Assembly (NCBI GenBank): GCA_019636945.1
Contig: JAHBWO010000002.1
Span: 1-64,000, forward strand
Direction: 5' to 3'
DNA: 64,000 nt
From: Nitrospira sp.
Lineage (GTDB): Bacteria; Nitrospirota; Nitrospiria; Nitrospirales; Nitrospiraceae
Shown: positions 53,141 to 61,858 of the stretch, one piece after another
Layout of the letters: every line of letters starts with the position of its first letter
Position numbering within the stretch: position 1 is the stretch's first letter
The notes under the pieces: generated by a model
What the model saw: the letters and a program-made list of their open reading frames with translations, nothing else
Told to the model about the DNA's origin: nothing
Databases searched by the model: none
Program-made: the position numbers and the translations under genes

Positions 53141-53179
53141 GCACCGCGTATAACAATGCGGTGGGTCCACAAGTCCGGG
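52833..53179 (+). repeat. 347-bp direct duplication, copy 2 (Fic 3' end plus traG start)
   Basis: Counterpart of 50611-50957, no gaps. It encodes the TraI-like domain of the Fic protein and the true traG start. Confidence 0.9.
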
Positions 53180-55113
53180 CCCCACACCCCAAACCAGGTC
53201 TGGTGATTCCCTTCTTGGCCTGTGCCTCGCTCGTCGTTGGGTTGCAGTCGGCCACCCAATTCTTTGCCGCTACCTTCAACTATCAGGACGTGTTAGGGGA
53301 CCAATTCGGTGGACTGTACAAGCCCTGGGCCATTCTTGAATGGGCCTCCCGTTGGATAACCGACTATCCGCTGCAGCTCCGGCAGGCCGGAGGATTCGGC
53401 ATGATCGTGGCAGCGAGTGGGCTCCTGTGTCTGGCCATCGCGCGCACCGTCCAGGCGTCACGGCCTCGACCGAATCTATTCCTGCACGGCTCGGCACGAT
53501 GGGCCAACCGAGACGACATCGAAGCCGCCACGTTGCTGCCTCGCACACGCACGGTCATGGATTGGTTCAAAAGCTCGCCGCACCCATCAGCCGATGGAGT
53601 CTATGTGGGTGGGTGGGTGGATGCGAAGGGCACGTTGCACTACTTGCGCCACAGTGGGCCGGAGCATGTGTTGACCTATGCGCCGACTCGATCCGGCAAA
53701 GGAGTCGGCTTGGTGATTCCGACGCTGTTGTCCTGGCCGCACAGCGCCCTCATTGCCGATCTGAAAGGGGAGTTGTGGGAACTTACTGCTGGATGGAGAC
53801 AGCACCACGCACAGAATAAGGTCTTACGTTTTGAACCGGCAGCGGCCCAGGGCACGGTGCGGTGGAATCCGCTAGATGAAGTTCGGCTCGGCACCGAACA
53901 CGAAGTCGCCGACGTGCAGAATCTGGCCACGATCCTGGTGGATCCCGACGGACGTGGCCTGGAATCCCACTGGCAGAAGACGAGCCAAGCGTTGCTGGTC
54001 GGCGTCATGTTGCACGCGCTCTACCAAGCCCGCCACGAAGGCACGACGACATCGTTACCTGCTGTGGATCGGATGTTGGCCGATCCGCAGAGATCTATCG
54101 CCGAGCTATGGAAAGAGATGACGACCCATGGTCACGTGAACGGACAGGTGCATCCGGTGGTGGGCGCCGCCGCTCGAGACATGCTGGATCGGCCGGAGGA
54201 GGAAGCAGGCTCGGTCCTCTCGTCTGCGAAATCCTACCTCGCGCTCTATCGCGATCCTCTCGTGGCCCACAACGTCAGCGCTTCAGAATTCAAGATTCGA
54301 GACCTCATGCACAATCCGAGTCCGGTGAGTCTGTATCTCGTCACGAAGCCGAGTGATAAAGCCCGGTTGCGTCCGTTGATTCGCGTCTTCGTGGCCATGG
54401 CGCTGCGCCTCCTCACCGACACGATTGCCGTTCAGCGCGAGACGGTTCCACCATCCGGGTTCATGGGCCTGCTTGAGCGGCTTGGGGTCCGATCCGTATC
54501 ACCACAGCTCACGACCAAAGCCGCCTATCGCCATCGCTTGCTCGGCATGCTCGACGAGTTTCCGAGTCTGGGGAAACTTGAGATCTTTCAAGAGTCCCTC
54601 GCGTTCATGGCGGGATATGGGCTGAAGTTCTATTTGATCTGTCAGGACATCAACCAACTGCGGAGCCGTGAGACCGGATACGGTGCGGATGAAGCCATTA
54701 GTTCCAACTGCCATATCCAAAATGCGTTTCCGCCGAATCGCCTCGAAACGGCGGAACATCTCTCGCGTCTGACTGGACAGACGACCGTCATTCAGGAAAA
54801 ACTGACGGTCAGCCGACGGCGCATGAGCGCCATCCAGGCGCAGGAATCCCGCACGCACCACGAGGTCCAACGGCCGTTGCTCACCCCCGATGAATGTCTC
54901 CGCATGCCGGGACCGAAGAAAGACGCGCAGGGACAGATCCTTGAAGCCGGGGATATGGTGATCTACGTCGCGGGGTTTCCGGCGATCTACGGCCGGCAGC
55001 CGCTCTTTTTTCACGATCCCATCTTTGCGGCCAGGGCGGCGATTCCACCACCGGCGGTGAGCGACACCCTCTGTGAGCCGCACGTCCCACACGTAGTTAA
55101 GATAGAGTTATGA
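53137..55113 (+). CDS. traG: type IV coupling protein TraG (VirD4 family), 658 aa
   Basis: Two N-terminal transmembrane segments (VIPFLACASLVVGLQSA and FGMIVAASGLLCLAI). Walker A YAPTRSGKGVGLVIPTLLSW, Walker B LLGMLDEFPSLGKLEIF, and a VirD4-type all-helical domain. It links the TraI-DNA complex (and possibly the Fic-TraI-CTD fusion) to a mating channel. Length is like RK2 TraG. Overlaps the Fic gene upstream and traF downstream by four bases each. Confidence 0.94.
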   Translation: MSTAYNNAVGPQVRAPHPKPGLVIPFLACASLVVGLQSATQFFAATFNYQDVLGDQFGGLYKPWAILEWASRWITDYPLQLRQAGGFGMIVAASGLLCLAIARTVQASRPRPNLFLHGSARWANRDDIEAATLLPRTRTVMDWFKSSPHPSADGVYVGGWVDAKGTLHYLRHSGPEHVLTYAPTRSGKGVGLVIPTLLSWPHSALIADLKGELWELTAGWRQHHAQNKVLRFEPAAAQGTVRWNPLDEVRLGTEHEVADVQNLATILVDPDGRGLESHWQKTSQALLVGVMLHALYQARHEGTTTSLPAVDRMLADPQRSIAELWKEMTTHGHVNGQVHPVVGAAARDMLDRPEEEAGSVLSSAKSYLALYRDPLVAHNVSASEFKIRDLMHNPSPVSLYLVTKPSDKARLRPLIRVFVAMALRLLTDTIAVQRETVPPSGFMGLLERLGVRSVSPQLTTKAAYRHRLLGMLDEFPSLGKLEIFQESLAFMAGYGLKFYLICQDINQLRSRETGYGADEAISSNCHIQNAFPPNRLETAEHLSRLTGQTTVIQEKLTVSRRRMSAIQAQESRTHHEVQRPLLTPDECLRMPGPKKDAQGQILEAGDMVIYVAGFPAIYGRQPLFFHDPIFAARAAIPPPAVSDTLCEPHVPHVVKIEL

Positions 55114-55649
55114 CGAGAGGGTGGAGCCGTTTACGTCATCCCATCGTGATCGCGGGCTTCTGTCTCGCGTTTGGTCTCGCTCTGGCGCATCAAGCCGGTT
55201 TACGCCTCAACACCACGCGCAGCATTCCCCTTGGGTTCTATCGGATGTCGACCGAGCCGATCGCAACAGGAGCCTATGTGTTGTGGTGCCCTCCGGAGCG
55301 CCCGGAGTTTGATCTGGCGAAGGAGCGGGGCTATATCGGGGTCGGATTTTGTCCTGGCGGATACGGGAATATGATGAAAAAGGTTGTGGCGTCAGATCAT
55401 GATATCGTGAGCGTGACAGATGAGGGGGTGACAATCAACGGGACGCTTCTTCCAGCGAGCCAGCCCAGTGAGGCAGATTCGATGGGGAGACCGCTGCCAC
55501 GGTTTCGTATCACCGATCATGTGCTGGCTCCGACGGAACTCGTGTTGATGTCGGACACGAACGGCCGGTCCTTCGATGCGCGTTACTTTGGTCCCGTGCA
55601 CCGCATGCACATCCAAAGTCTCATCCATCCTGTCTGGACGTGGGAGTGA
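55110..55649 (+). CDS. traF: TraF-type S26 serine peptidase, 179 aa
   Basis: An N-terminal hydrophobic helix is followed by the S26 motifs: RSIPLGFYRM with the nucleophile Ser, and MMKKVVASDHD with the general-base Lys. In RK2, TraF cyclises the pilin TrbC; no trbC is visible here, so its substrate may be supplied by a helper plasmid. Last gene of the tra cluster in this window. Confidence 0.9.
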   Translation: MTRGWSRLRHPIVIAGFCLAFGLALAHQAGLRLNTTRSIPLGFYRMSTEPIATGAYVLWCPPERPEFDLAKERGYIGVGFCPGGYGNMMKKVVASDHDIVSVTDEGVTINGTLLPASQPSEADSMGRPLPRFRITDHVLAPTELVLMSDTNGRSFDARYFGPVHRMHIQSLIHPVWTWE

Positions 55650-55717
55650 AGACGGCCGCCGCTGGCTCGAGGGCCGACGGCGTTCGAGCACCGGTTAGTG
55701 GCCACTCGATACCGAAG

Positions 55718-55920
55718 AACTACTCTTGGTGGGGGTATAGAAATCCGGCATTGTGGTGCATAGTCTCCGCTATTCCACTCCGACCTTTGCCCTCCTCAAT
55801 GATGCCAACCCGACGCGGATGCAAAAGATGATGCGGCATCAGCATTATGCGACGACGGAGATTTATGTGGAGGAAGTGCAGCGACTGCTCGAGGGGGCGG
55901 AAGATGCAGTGACGCAGATT
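55718..55920 (+). pseudogene. 3' fragment of a tyrosine integrase
   Basis: Encodes LLLVGV-stop-KSGIVVHSLRYSTPTFALL and MMRHQHYATTEIYVEEVQRLL, nearly identical to the end of the integrase at 24842-25936 but with an in-frame TAG and HSLRY for HSLRH. The gene's own TGA stop has become TGG. It is in the opposite orientation to the intact copy. 55927-56107 has no other supportable gene. Confidence 0.88.
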
Positions 55921-56107
55921 TGGGACGTCTATACTATCGTCCTTCAACGCCTCGTCCATAGGGCTATATGGCCCGCCACCCCCTCTCATGGCTAAGGCCA
56001 TCTTCTGGTATTGCGCTCGAGCAGAGATAAGTAGACCATTACATGAAAAGAGGATGTCCTAGGTAAATAACCTGCTTCTGCACAAAACGCGACCGATCGG
56101 AGTTCCG

Positions 56108-56560
56108 ATGAACGTGACTCTGTTCTTCCTTGGGTGGTGGAGCACGAGCCACATCGCGGTCTTCTCGCTCGCCATCGCGCTGGCGCTCCTCCTGGTCTTC
56201 CCGAGCCTCGCTGCCGATACCAGCTACGTCTACGATAACGCGAGCCGCCCGCGCACTGTCATCGATCCCGCGAGTGACCACGCGAGCAATGCCTATGGCA
56301 GCGTGGGGAATCTGACTGGGATCACTCTGCGACCGTCCTCCACGCTTGCAGTCCTGCCGTTCACCCTGTCAGCAAGTCCCATTGGAACGACGGTTACTAT
56401 CTACGGCACGGGGTTCAGTGCGCCTCTCCGCCTGCAATACTGTGAAGTTCAACACCGCGACCGTGCTCACAACGGCGACGACCGCTATGACCGCCACGGT
56501 GCCGAGTGGAGCCCCGACCGGTCCGGTGAGCGTCACGCAACGGGTAGAAGACTCGGTTGA
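56108..56560 (+). pseudogene. RHS-repeat/IPT-domain exported protein, frameshifted
   Basis: Signal peptide (VFSLAIALALLLVFPSLAA), then YD-like TSYVYDNASRPRTVIDP and an IPT/TIG domain start (SPIGTTVTIYGTGFSA). Near 56425-56440 the IPT sequence moves to another frame (NTVKFNTATVLTT, TVPSGAPTGPVSVTQ). So a frameshift destroyed a protein of the RHS/IPT type; only about 150 codons remain. Confidence 0.65.
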
Positions 56561-56658
56561 TCAGAGAAATTCTTTTCGAAAGGAGGTTGCGGCGAAGCGG
56601 ATACCCAGGACGTCAGTCGAGCCGTTCGAATGAGTGTTCACTACACAGGAGGTGTCGC

Positions 56659-57672
56659 ATGCGTCGGTACTACTTGTTGTGGGCTGCGATGGTGTTCGTG
56701 TTGTTTGGGGGCGGTTCTTTTGCATTGGCAGGGAATAACTTAATTGCAGGGGGAGGCACTACAGCGGGGTCCTGGGAGAGGCGTAGTGCCAGCGGAGGGT
56801 TCCTCAACTCAGGCACCTTGTGGGCGACACGAATAAGTCATTGCGCAGTCCTACTCCCTAACGGAAACACGTTTCTTGCTGGAGGATCTGCATCTGGAGG
56901 GACGTGGGAAATTCGAAATGCAACAGGAGGCCATGTCAGTAACGGGACATTATGGACAACGAGAGATTGGGCTTTTACTTGTTCCTTGCTCGGTAATGGC
57001 AATGTGCTCATCGTAGGAGGAGGCGCTTCTCCTGCAACCTGGGAAATCCGTAACGGCGCCGGTGGCTTCGTCAGCCAGGGAACGCTTTGGACAAGCAGAT
57101 ACGGTCACAGTGCCTCGGTGCTTTCTAACGGAAACGTCCTGATTACTGGTGGTTATGGCTCATCAGGAACGTGGGAAATTCGAGGTACAAACGGGAGTCT
57201 TGTATCCGGCACGAGCACTACGGGTATTTATCTGTGGTCTGGCCGCTCCGGTCACTGTTCCATTCAATTGAATAATGGCAATATGCTCTTAGTTGGTGGT
57301 GGTCCAGGGTATATCAGCTGGGAACTTCGAAATAGCAGCATGACTTTGATTAGTGCCAATTATACTTGGGCCTCTCGAGATGGTTCCACGTGCACCAAAC
57401 TCCTGAACGGGAACGTCCTTATCGTTGGCGGATCGTGGAGCCCTGGGACATGGGAGATCCGAAGTAGCACGGGGGCTCTTGTTTCCAATGGGAACCTGTG
57501 GGTTGGCCGTGACGGACATCAAGCCGAATTACAAACGAATACCGGTAATGTCTTGATAACGGGAGGAACCGTGAGTCCTGGGACATGGGAACTTCGTTCA
57601 GCTACTGGTGCACTCATCGGCAGTGGTAATCTGAACGCATCGCGTTATGGACACACCCAAAATGAGCAGTAG
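56659..57672 (+). CDS. secreted Kelch-like beta-propeller protein, 337 aa
   Basis: Signal peptide (about 25 residues) followed by six or seven repeats of about 45 residues, each with GNVLIxGG, GTWEIR and GxLW-R blades, suggesting a six- or seven-bladed propeller. No catalytic motif. AGGAGG lies 6 bases before the ATG at 56659. Cell-surface or extracellular, function unknown. A weak hairpin GGCAGTC/GACTGCC lies at 57702-57722 after it. Confidence 0.8.
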   Translation: MRRYYLLWAAMVFVLFGGGSFALAGNNLIAGGGTTAGSWERRSASGGFLNSGTLWATRISHCAVLLPNGNTFLAGGSASGGTWEIRNATGGHVSNGTLWTTRDWAFTCSLLGNGNVLIVGGGASPATWEIRNGAGGFVSQGTLWTSRYGHSASVLSNGNVLITGGYGSSGTWEIRGTNGSLVSGTSTTGIYLWSGRSGHCSIQLNNGNMLLVGGGPGYISWELRNSSMTLISANYTWASRDGSTCTKLLNGNVLIVGGSWSPGTWEIRSSTGALVSNGNLWVGRDGHQAELQTNTGNVLITGGTVSPGTWELRSATGALIGSGNLNASRYGHTQNEQ

Positions 57673-57761
57673 ATCTGCCTGAAACTGTAGACGGAAAGCG
57701 GGGCAGTCGTTTGTGGACTGCCAAAAATAAGTAGTTATACGAGACCGAATAAGGAGAGTTT

Positions 57762-58880
57762 ATGCAACCACTCGGTCTTCCAATAAGGTCAGTGGCCTGG
57801 TGTATGGTACTCTGTTTGTCGTTCATCCAAGCCGCGTGCACCCAGGATCTGCAGTCCTCATTGGAGTCTCCCGCTGTCACTGCAATCGCATCTGCTTCAA
57901 CCAATGACGCAACGTTGCCAAATCCTCGTACTGATACAAACGATCTCACCGACCTCCTTGTAGCCAATCAGACGCCTCCAGCGTTTTCTTTGTTCATCGG
58001 AGAAACAAACGATGACGGTCTGCAAGACGAGATATCCATTTGTGAGTTCAACAAGATTTGCGTCACGACGCTTGATACGAGGGACAAACGCGTCTACCAG
58101 CATAGCGCTTGGCACAACGTGGAACTCATTGCGGTACAAGATACTGACGGCGAGCCCGGGTCGGAAATCGTTGTGTTAGCCCATACGCATGAAGGGTTGC
58201 TTGCGTGTGTTTGTGTCGTTCATGACAAAACCACATCGATCGCATTCTACCGTGGTCTTGGGTGGAGTTCGGTTGACAGCACAACTCTGGCGAATACGGA
58301 CGCGATAGATGGAGATGAGATTCTTGTCCAGGTAAAAACTGAGGAGGGAACATTACGCTGTTTATGTCTCATCCGTGATCGTGATCGGACGGTGAGGGAA
58401 TATGTGGATCAGTCCTGGGCAACCATACAGATCAAAGAAGTTGTCGATACAGATGGAGCGCTTGGGAAGGAAGTCATTTTTGAAAGTCGGGACGCGACCG
58501 ATCAGCTCATATGCGTCTGTATCCTCCGAGACCGCGAAAACGAATTGACCACCTACAGCGATTCCCGATGGAGGATGGGGGAAGTCCATCTGTTCGCCGA
58601 TACGGATGGCCAACCTGGCCTAGAAATCGTGGTTGCTTTTAGGAATGGTGCGGGCAGTGGAATCACGATCATCCATGATGTTTCACAGACATCCAAAACC
58701 TATCTCTTCGAAGAAGAGCATACGATTCAACAAGTCCGGAATTATGATCGCTTCTCAGGGGAAGAAATATGTGTGCTCTTGCCAAGCCGTGAGAAGTTCG
58801 TATTGATCACCGACCGTGAGGAAGTAGAGGAGGCCATAGACTCATGTGGAGATATCGGAAAGTCAGGGGGTCGTGCCTGA
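57762..58880 (+). CDS. secreted VCBS-like repeat protein, 372 aa
   Basis: N-terminal signal sequence ending near QAAC (a lipobox-like but non-canonical site). Four repeats of about 60 residues, each ending DTDGxxGxEI-V (for example VQDTDGEPGSEIVVL, VVDTDGALGKEVIFE, FADTDGQPGLEIVVA), resembling calcium-binding FG-GAP/VCBS blades. Each repeat also has a conserved Cys pair in the xxCxCxxxD strand. Its stop lies 18 bp past the stop of the convergent gene at 58863. Function unknown. Confidence 0.72.
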   Translation: MQPLGLPIRSVAWCMVLCLSFIQAACTQDLQSSLESPAVTAIASASTNDATLPNPRTDTNDLTDLLVANQTPPAFSLFIGETNDDGLQDEISICEFNKICVTTLDTRDKRVYQHSAWHNVELIAVQDTDGEPGSEIVVLAHTHEGLLACVCVVHDKTTSIAFYRGLGWSSVDSTTLANTDAIDGDEILVQVKTEEGTLRCLCLIRDRDRTVREYVDQSWATIQIKEVVDTDGALGKEVIFESRDATDQLICVCILRDRENELTTYSDSRWRMGEVHLFADTDGQPGLEIVVAFRNGAGSGITIIHDVSQTSKTYLFEEEHTIQQVRNYDRFSGEEICVLLPSREKFVLITDREEVEEAIDSCGDIGKSGGRA

Positions 58881-59354
58881 AGAGGCCTCACTTAGGGGAG
58901 GCATTCGCCCAACCCACCGGAGTGCTCCCTGTACGGTATGGAGGGCAAAATCAGGAGAGTAGCTGACGGAGACATAAACAACGACTTCAACACTGTCGCC
59001 CACAGCAAAGTCCGTCATCCGAGGTTTCCCTGCGCGAAACCTCGGTCGACCAGGACCGTGACAGGTCACAAGGTCAAAAATGGAGAGTTCACCGGTGGGG
59101 TCGGTGAGGATGAACGCATACCCAGCGTATTGCCCGTGTACGCGACAAGTATCCCCGCCTGGAAACACTTGTAACGTTTTAATGATTCCTTGGAGTCGTA
59201 CTGCCCGCATATTGAAGGTTTGAGGGTTCGTGATAATCGTTTGGATGGGGATTGGTTCATCGCGCACCAAATCAGTAGCCGATATGGTCGGCACGTGCAG
59301 AAACATGACTACACAATAGGCCATCACTACAGTGATATGGTGTCTAAGTTTCAT
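58863..59354 (-). CDS. exported small protein (OB-fold-like), 163 aa
   Basis: I start at the ATG at 59354: the following MAYCVVMFLHVPTISAT is a signal peptide. Mature sequence: NPQTFNMRAVRLQGIIKTLQVFP, GYAFILTDPTGELSIFDL, ending in VGDSVEVVVYVS, a pattern like periplasmic nucleic-acid-binding OB folds. The frame continues upstream into the C-terminus of a transposase remnant without a stop. No good ribosome-binding site. Convergently overlaps the VCBS-like gene by 18 bp. Function unknown. Confidence 0.6.
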   Translation of the reverse strand: MKLRHHITVVMAYCVVMFLHVPTISATDLVRDEPIPIQTIITNPQTFNMRAVRLQGIIKTLQVFPGGDTCRVHGQYAGYAFILTDPTGELSIFDLVTCHGPGRPRFRAGKPRMTDFAVGDSVEVVVYVSVSYSPDFALHTVQGALRWVGRMPPLSEASSGTTP

Positions 59355-59359
59355 ATTAA

Positions 59360-59620
59360 AAAAAGTATACCGCCAAGCCTTGGCAAGTCCAGGCCACAAT
59401 GATGCCGCTTCCCATTTTGCTGGGACACTCTGGGCCCCCGCCGAAAATCCATGGCGGTCAACCAGCCAGTGCTCGTTGTACGTGACGAGCCAAGCCGGGA
59501 GCGCGTCCCACCGTTTGTCGACCGTAGGGAGCGCTGTGACCCACAACAGTTGCTCCTTGAGCGTGTGGATAAATCACCCCGTGATTCCATTGTCTTCCAT
59601 GGTTCGAACGGAAGCCCGAC
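59360..59620 (-). pseudogene. C-terminal remnant of an IS3-type transposase (rve domain)
   Basis: Minus-strand frame reads FIHTLKEQLLWVTALPTVDKRW and LVTYNEHWLVDRHGF, the end of IS3/rve OrfB (ERFIRTLKEQ...YNEQWLIERHGF). A TGA at 59574-59576 replaces the expected Arg codon. No upstream catalytic DDE half remains. The fragment has lost its own stop and runs in frame into the gene at 59354. Confidence 0.55.
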
Positions 59621-59711
59621 TTAGACGTGATTCCGACGAGGTCAATAAAGCATGGCTCGTTTGGCTAAAGGTTGTTGCGGTGGTACATTTGAGCCAGGAG
59701 GACCATCCATC

Positions 59712-60854
59712 ATGACAAGAATTATGCTCCTACTTCTCGCATCGCCGATGAGTGTGCTTCTTGCCGGATGCCCGAATGGAGGAGGGGGAGGAGGAGGGTT
59801 CGAGGGAACAGGATCGACTTCCGCCATCCTCTATACAGCCAATGATGGTTCGAACACTCTCTCAGGTTTCAGAATAGGGGCCGGCGGGGCCCTGACAGCA
59901 ACAACTCCTGCAAGTTTTTCTACCGGAGGGACAAACACTGAATGGGTAGCCATTTCCCCCAGCGATCAATTCCTCTATTCGTCAAACCAGAGTTCCGCCA
60001 ATGTCTCGGCTTTCACGATCAACGCAACCACCGGAAACCTCACTCCGACTGCACCAGCAACGTTTTCCACCGGTGTAGGATCCTCTCCGCGTGGGATAAC
60101 GATCACGCCAAACGGAGCATTTGTCTATGTCGCCAATAGCGCCTCGAACACCGTTGCCGGTTTTTCGATCGGATCGGGTGGTGTACTGGCTGCGACGTCT
60201 CCAGCAACGGTTCCAACGAGTGGGACATTAGCGCGAGGTCTGGCTGTATCACCGAATGGACAATTTCTCTACATCGCAAACTCCGGTACGCACAACGTAT
60301 CGGGTTTCACCATCGGAGCCAATGGCGTGTTGACCGCGACCAGTCCGGCGACCTTTTCAACTGGTGCCGGCTCTCCGAGCCCCGAGGGGCTTGCCATTTC
60401 GCCGAATGGTCTATTTCTGTATGTTGCAAACAGTGGAACGAATGCCATTGCCGTCTTTTCCATTGGAGTGGGAGGCGTGCTGACCCCAACAGTCCCTCCG
60501 ACGTTCTCCACTGGAGCGCTGGGATCGAGCCCTCAGAGGCTGACAATTTCGCCCAATGGATCGTTCCTGTATGTCACGAATAGTGGCATGAACGAGGTAG
60601 CAGCGTTTACCATTGGAGCGGGAGGATTATTAACACCGACGTCTCCGGCGAGTTTTGCGACGGGAGCGACGTCCGCGCCGGTAGGGATTACGATTAATCC
60701 AGACGGGCAATTCCTCTATGTCGCGAATTCAGGTTCAACTAGTGTATCCGGTTTCACGATTGGAGCTGGTGGCGTTCTGGTCCCTACCACTCCCGCCACG
60801 TTCTCGACCGCTCCACAGGCTCCGATTGGAATTGCCACTCCTGGCCGGCCATAG
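59712..60854 (+). CDS. beta-propeller lipoprotein (YVTN/lactonase-like), 380 aa
   Basis: Signal peptide with lipobox VLLAGC, then a Gly-rich spacer and seven repeats of about 48 residues: SPNGxFLYVANSGTNxVxxFxIGxGGxL then TPTxPATFSTG. This is a YVTN/6-phosphogluconolactonase-type propeller. AGGAGG lies 10 bases before the ATG at 59712. Probably outer-membrane anchored; similar proteins are abundant in Nitrospira-like genomes. No catalytic residue seen. Confidence 0.82.
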   Translation: MTRIMLLLLASPMSVLLAGCPNGGGGGGGFEGTGSTSAILYTANDGSNTLSGFRIGAGGALTATTPASFSTGGTNTEWVAISPSDQFLYSSNQSSANVSAFTINATTGNLTPTAPATFSTGVGSSPRGITITPNGAFVYVANSASNTVAGFSIGSGGVLAATSPATVPTSGTLARGLAVSPNGQFLYIANSGTHNVSGFTIGANGVLTATSPATFSTGAGSPSPEGLAISPNGLFLYVANSGTNAIAVFSIGVGGVLTPTVPPTFSTGALGSSPQRLTISPNGSFLYVTNSGMNEVAAFTIGAGGLLTPTSPASFATGATSAPVGITINPDGQFLYVANSGSTSVSGFTIGAGGVLVPTTPATFSTAPQAPIGIATPGRP

Positions 60855-60869
60855 TGTTACGGTCAAGTC

Positions 60870-61045
60870 GACTGGCAGGCTGCCAAGGCTCATTCAAGAG
60901 AGAACCCTCGAGCGCCGACTTAGACGATGTGCACCAAGAATTCTTCCCAGAGCATCGAGCGCCCCGCGCGAATCCGTGCGAACGCATGGACTATCAACCC
61001 AATCAAGGCCCGAGTACGTAATCCGACGATCGGCGCCCGTTAACC
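60870..61045 (-). pseudogene. degenerate tyrosine integrase fragment
   Basis: Minus strand near 61045 reads [21 protein letters not shown], matching TIVGLRDRALIGLMVYTFARI of the intact integrase at 61859. Lower similarity continues in shifting frames to the segment matching its RTWVRLHEKGG. A decayed partial copy with frameshifts. Confidence 0.55.
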
Positions 61046-61074
61046 GCTGCTGGCGAACGGGCGGTTATTGACAG

Positions 61075-61095
61075 CTATACGCAAATAACGTATAG
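61075..61095. promoter_or_regulatory. operator-like palindrome before the HigBA pair
   Basis: CTATACG and CGTATAG form perfect 7-bp arms around CAAATAA, ending 7 bases before the toxin gene start. A fitting autoregulatory site for the antitoxin. Confidence 0.6.
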
Positions 61096-61102
61096 TTGCT
61101 TG

Positions 61103-61450
61103 GTGCAGACGGTCATCGAAACTGACGCGTATTTGAGCGATGCGAAGCGAGCCGGTCTTTCAGAGCAGGAACGGATGAGCATCGTCGAGTGTCTTGCCAA
61201 GGATCCCCAAGCCGGAGACGAAATACAGGGGACAGGCGGAGCGAGAAAAATACGGTTTGCAGGAAAAGGCAAAGGAAAACGAGGAGGATATCGGGTGATC
61301 ACGTTTTTCAGTGGAACAGATATCCCCGTGTTTCTCCTCAACGTGTTTGCGAAGAATGAACGGGTTGACCTGACGCAGGGAGAGCGGAACGAGTTCAAGG
61401 CCACGTTGGGAGCTCTGGCAGCAGCGTATCGCAGAAAGCGGGCACGATGA
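61103..61450 (+). CDS. higB: RelE/HigB-type toxin, 115 aa
   Basis: RelE superfamily pattern: helix [50 protein letters not shown], then [18 protein letters not shown]. This is the host-inhibition-of-growth B-type group (HigB2/YgjN-like) that cleaves mRNA on ribosomes. The start is GTG at 61103, or TTG at 61100. It precedes its antitoxin (reversed order, as in hig loci) and overlaps it by four bases. Confidence 0.85.
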   Translation: MQTVIETDAYLSDAKRAGLSEQERMSIVECLAKDPQAGDEIQGTGGARKIRFAGKGKGKRGGYRVITFFSGTDIPVFLLNVFAKNERVDLTQGERNEFKATLGALAAAYRRKRAR

Positions 61451-61749
61451 AGAAGCACACACCATCGGCAGGGCGGCGCATGATCGCGAGTGCCAAGCAA
61501 GCTCTGGACTGGGTCAATGGACACACGCATCCATACGTAGTCCATGTTCCTCACGAGATTGATGTGGCCCGCATTCGGAAGAAAGTCGGGATGAGTCAGA
61601 GCGAATTTGCCAAGCAGTATGGGTTCAGCTTTCGGACCGTGCAGCAATGGGAGCAAGGACGAGCCATCCCCAGTGGAGCGACACGCGCCTATCTTCTGGT
61701 GATTGATCGTGAGCCGGAAGCGGTCCGGCGGGCGCTCGTGAATTATTGA
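61447..61749 (+). CDS. higA: HigA-type antitoxin with XRE HTH, 100 aa
   Basis: The XRE helix-turn-helix is [38 protein letters not shown]. The N-terminal 40 residues should wrap the toxin. Four-base overlap with the toxin gene. Likely binds the palindrome at 61075-61095. Confidence 0.88.
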   Translation: MKKHTPSAGRRMIASAKQALDWVNGHTHPYVVHVPHEIDVARIRKKVGMSQSEFAKQYGFSFRTVQQWEQGRAIPSGATRAYLLVIDREPEAVRRALVNY

Positions 61750-61858
61750 ATACGTCGAACACACATCCCTCCATCGGTTGTGGTCGAAGGGACGTTCACC
61801 CGGCGGGGTGTCATCATGGCTCACGCTCCGTGCGCATGATTCCCGTCGTTATCGGTCT

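Noticed and set aside
43201..55649. Self-transmissible conjugative element
   Set aside because: Relaxase, coupling protein, oriT and TraF are present but no trb/VirB mating-channel genes appear in the window, so only mobilization is supported.
57702..57722. GGCAGTC/GACTGCC hairpin as a terminator for the Kelch-like gene
   Set aside because: It is followed by A's, not T's, on the coding strand, so it does not fit a rho-independent terminator.
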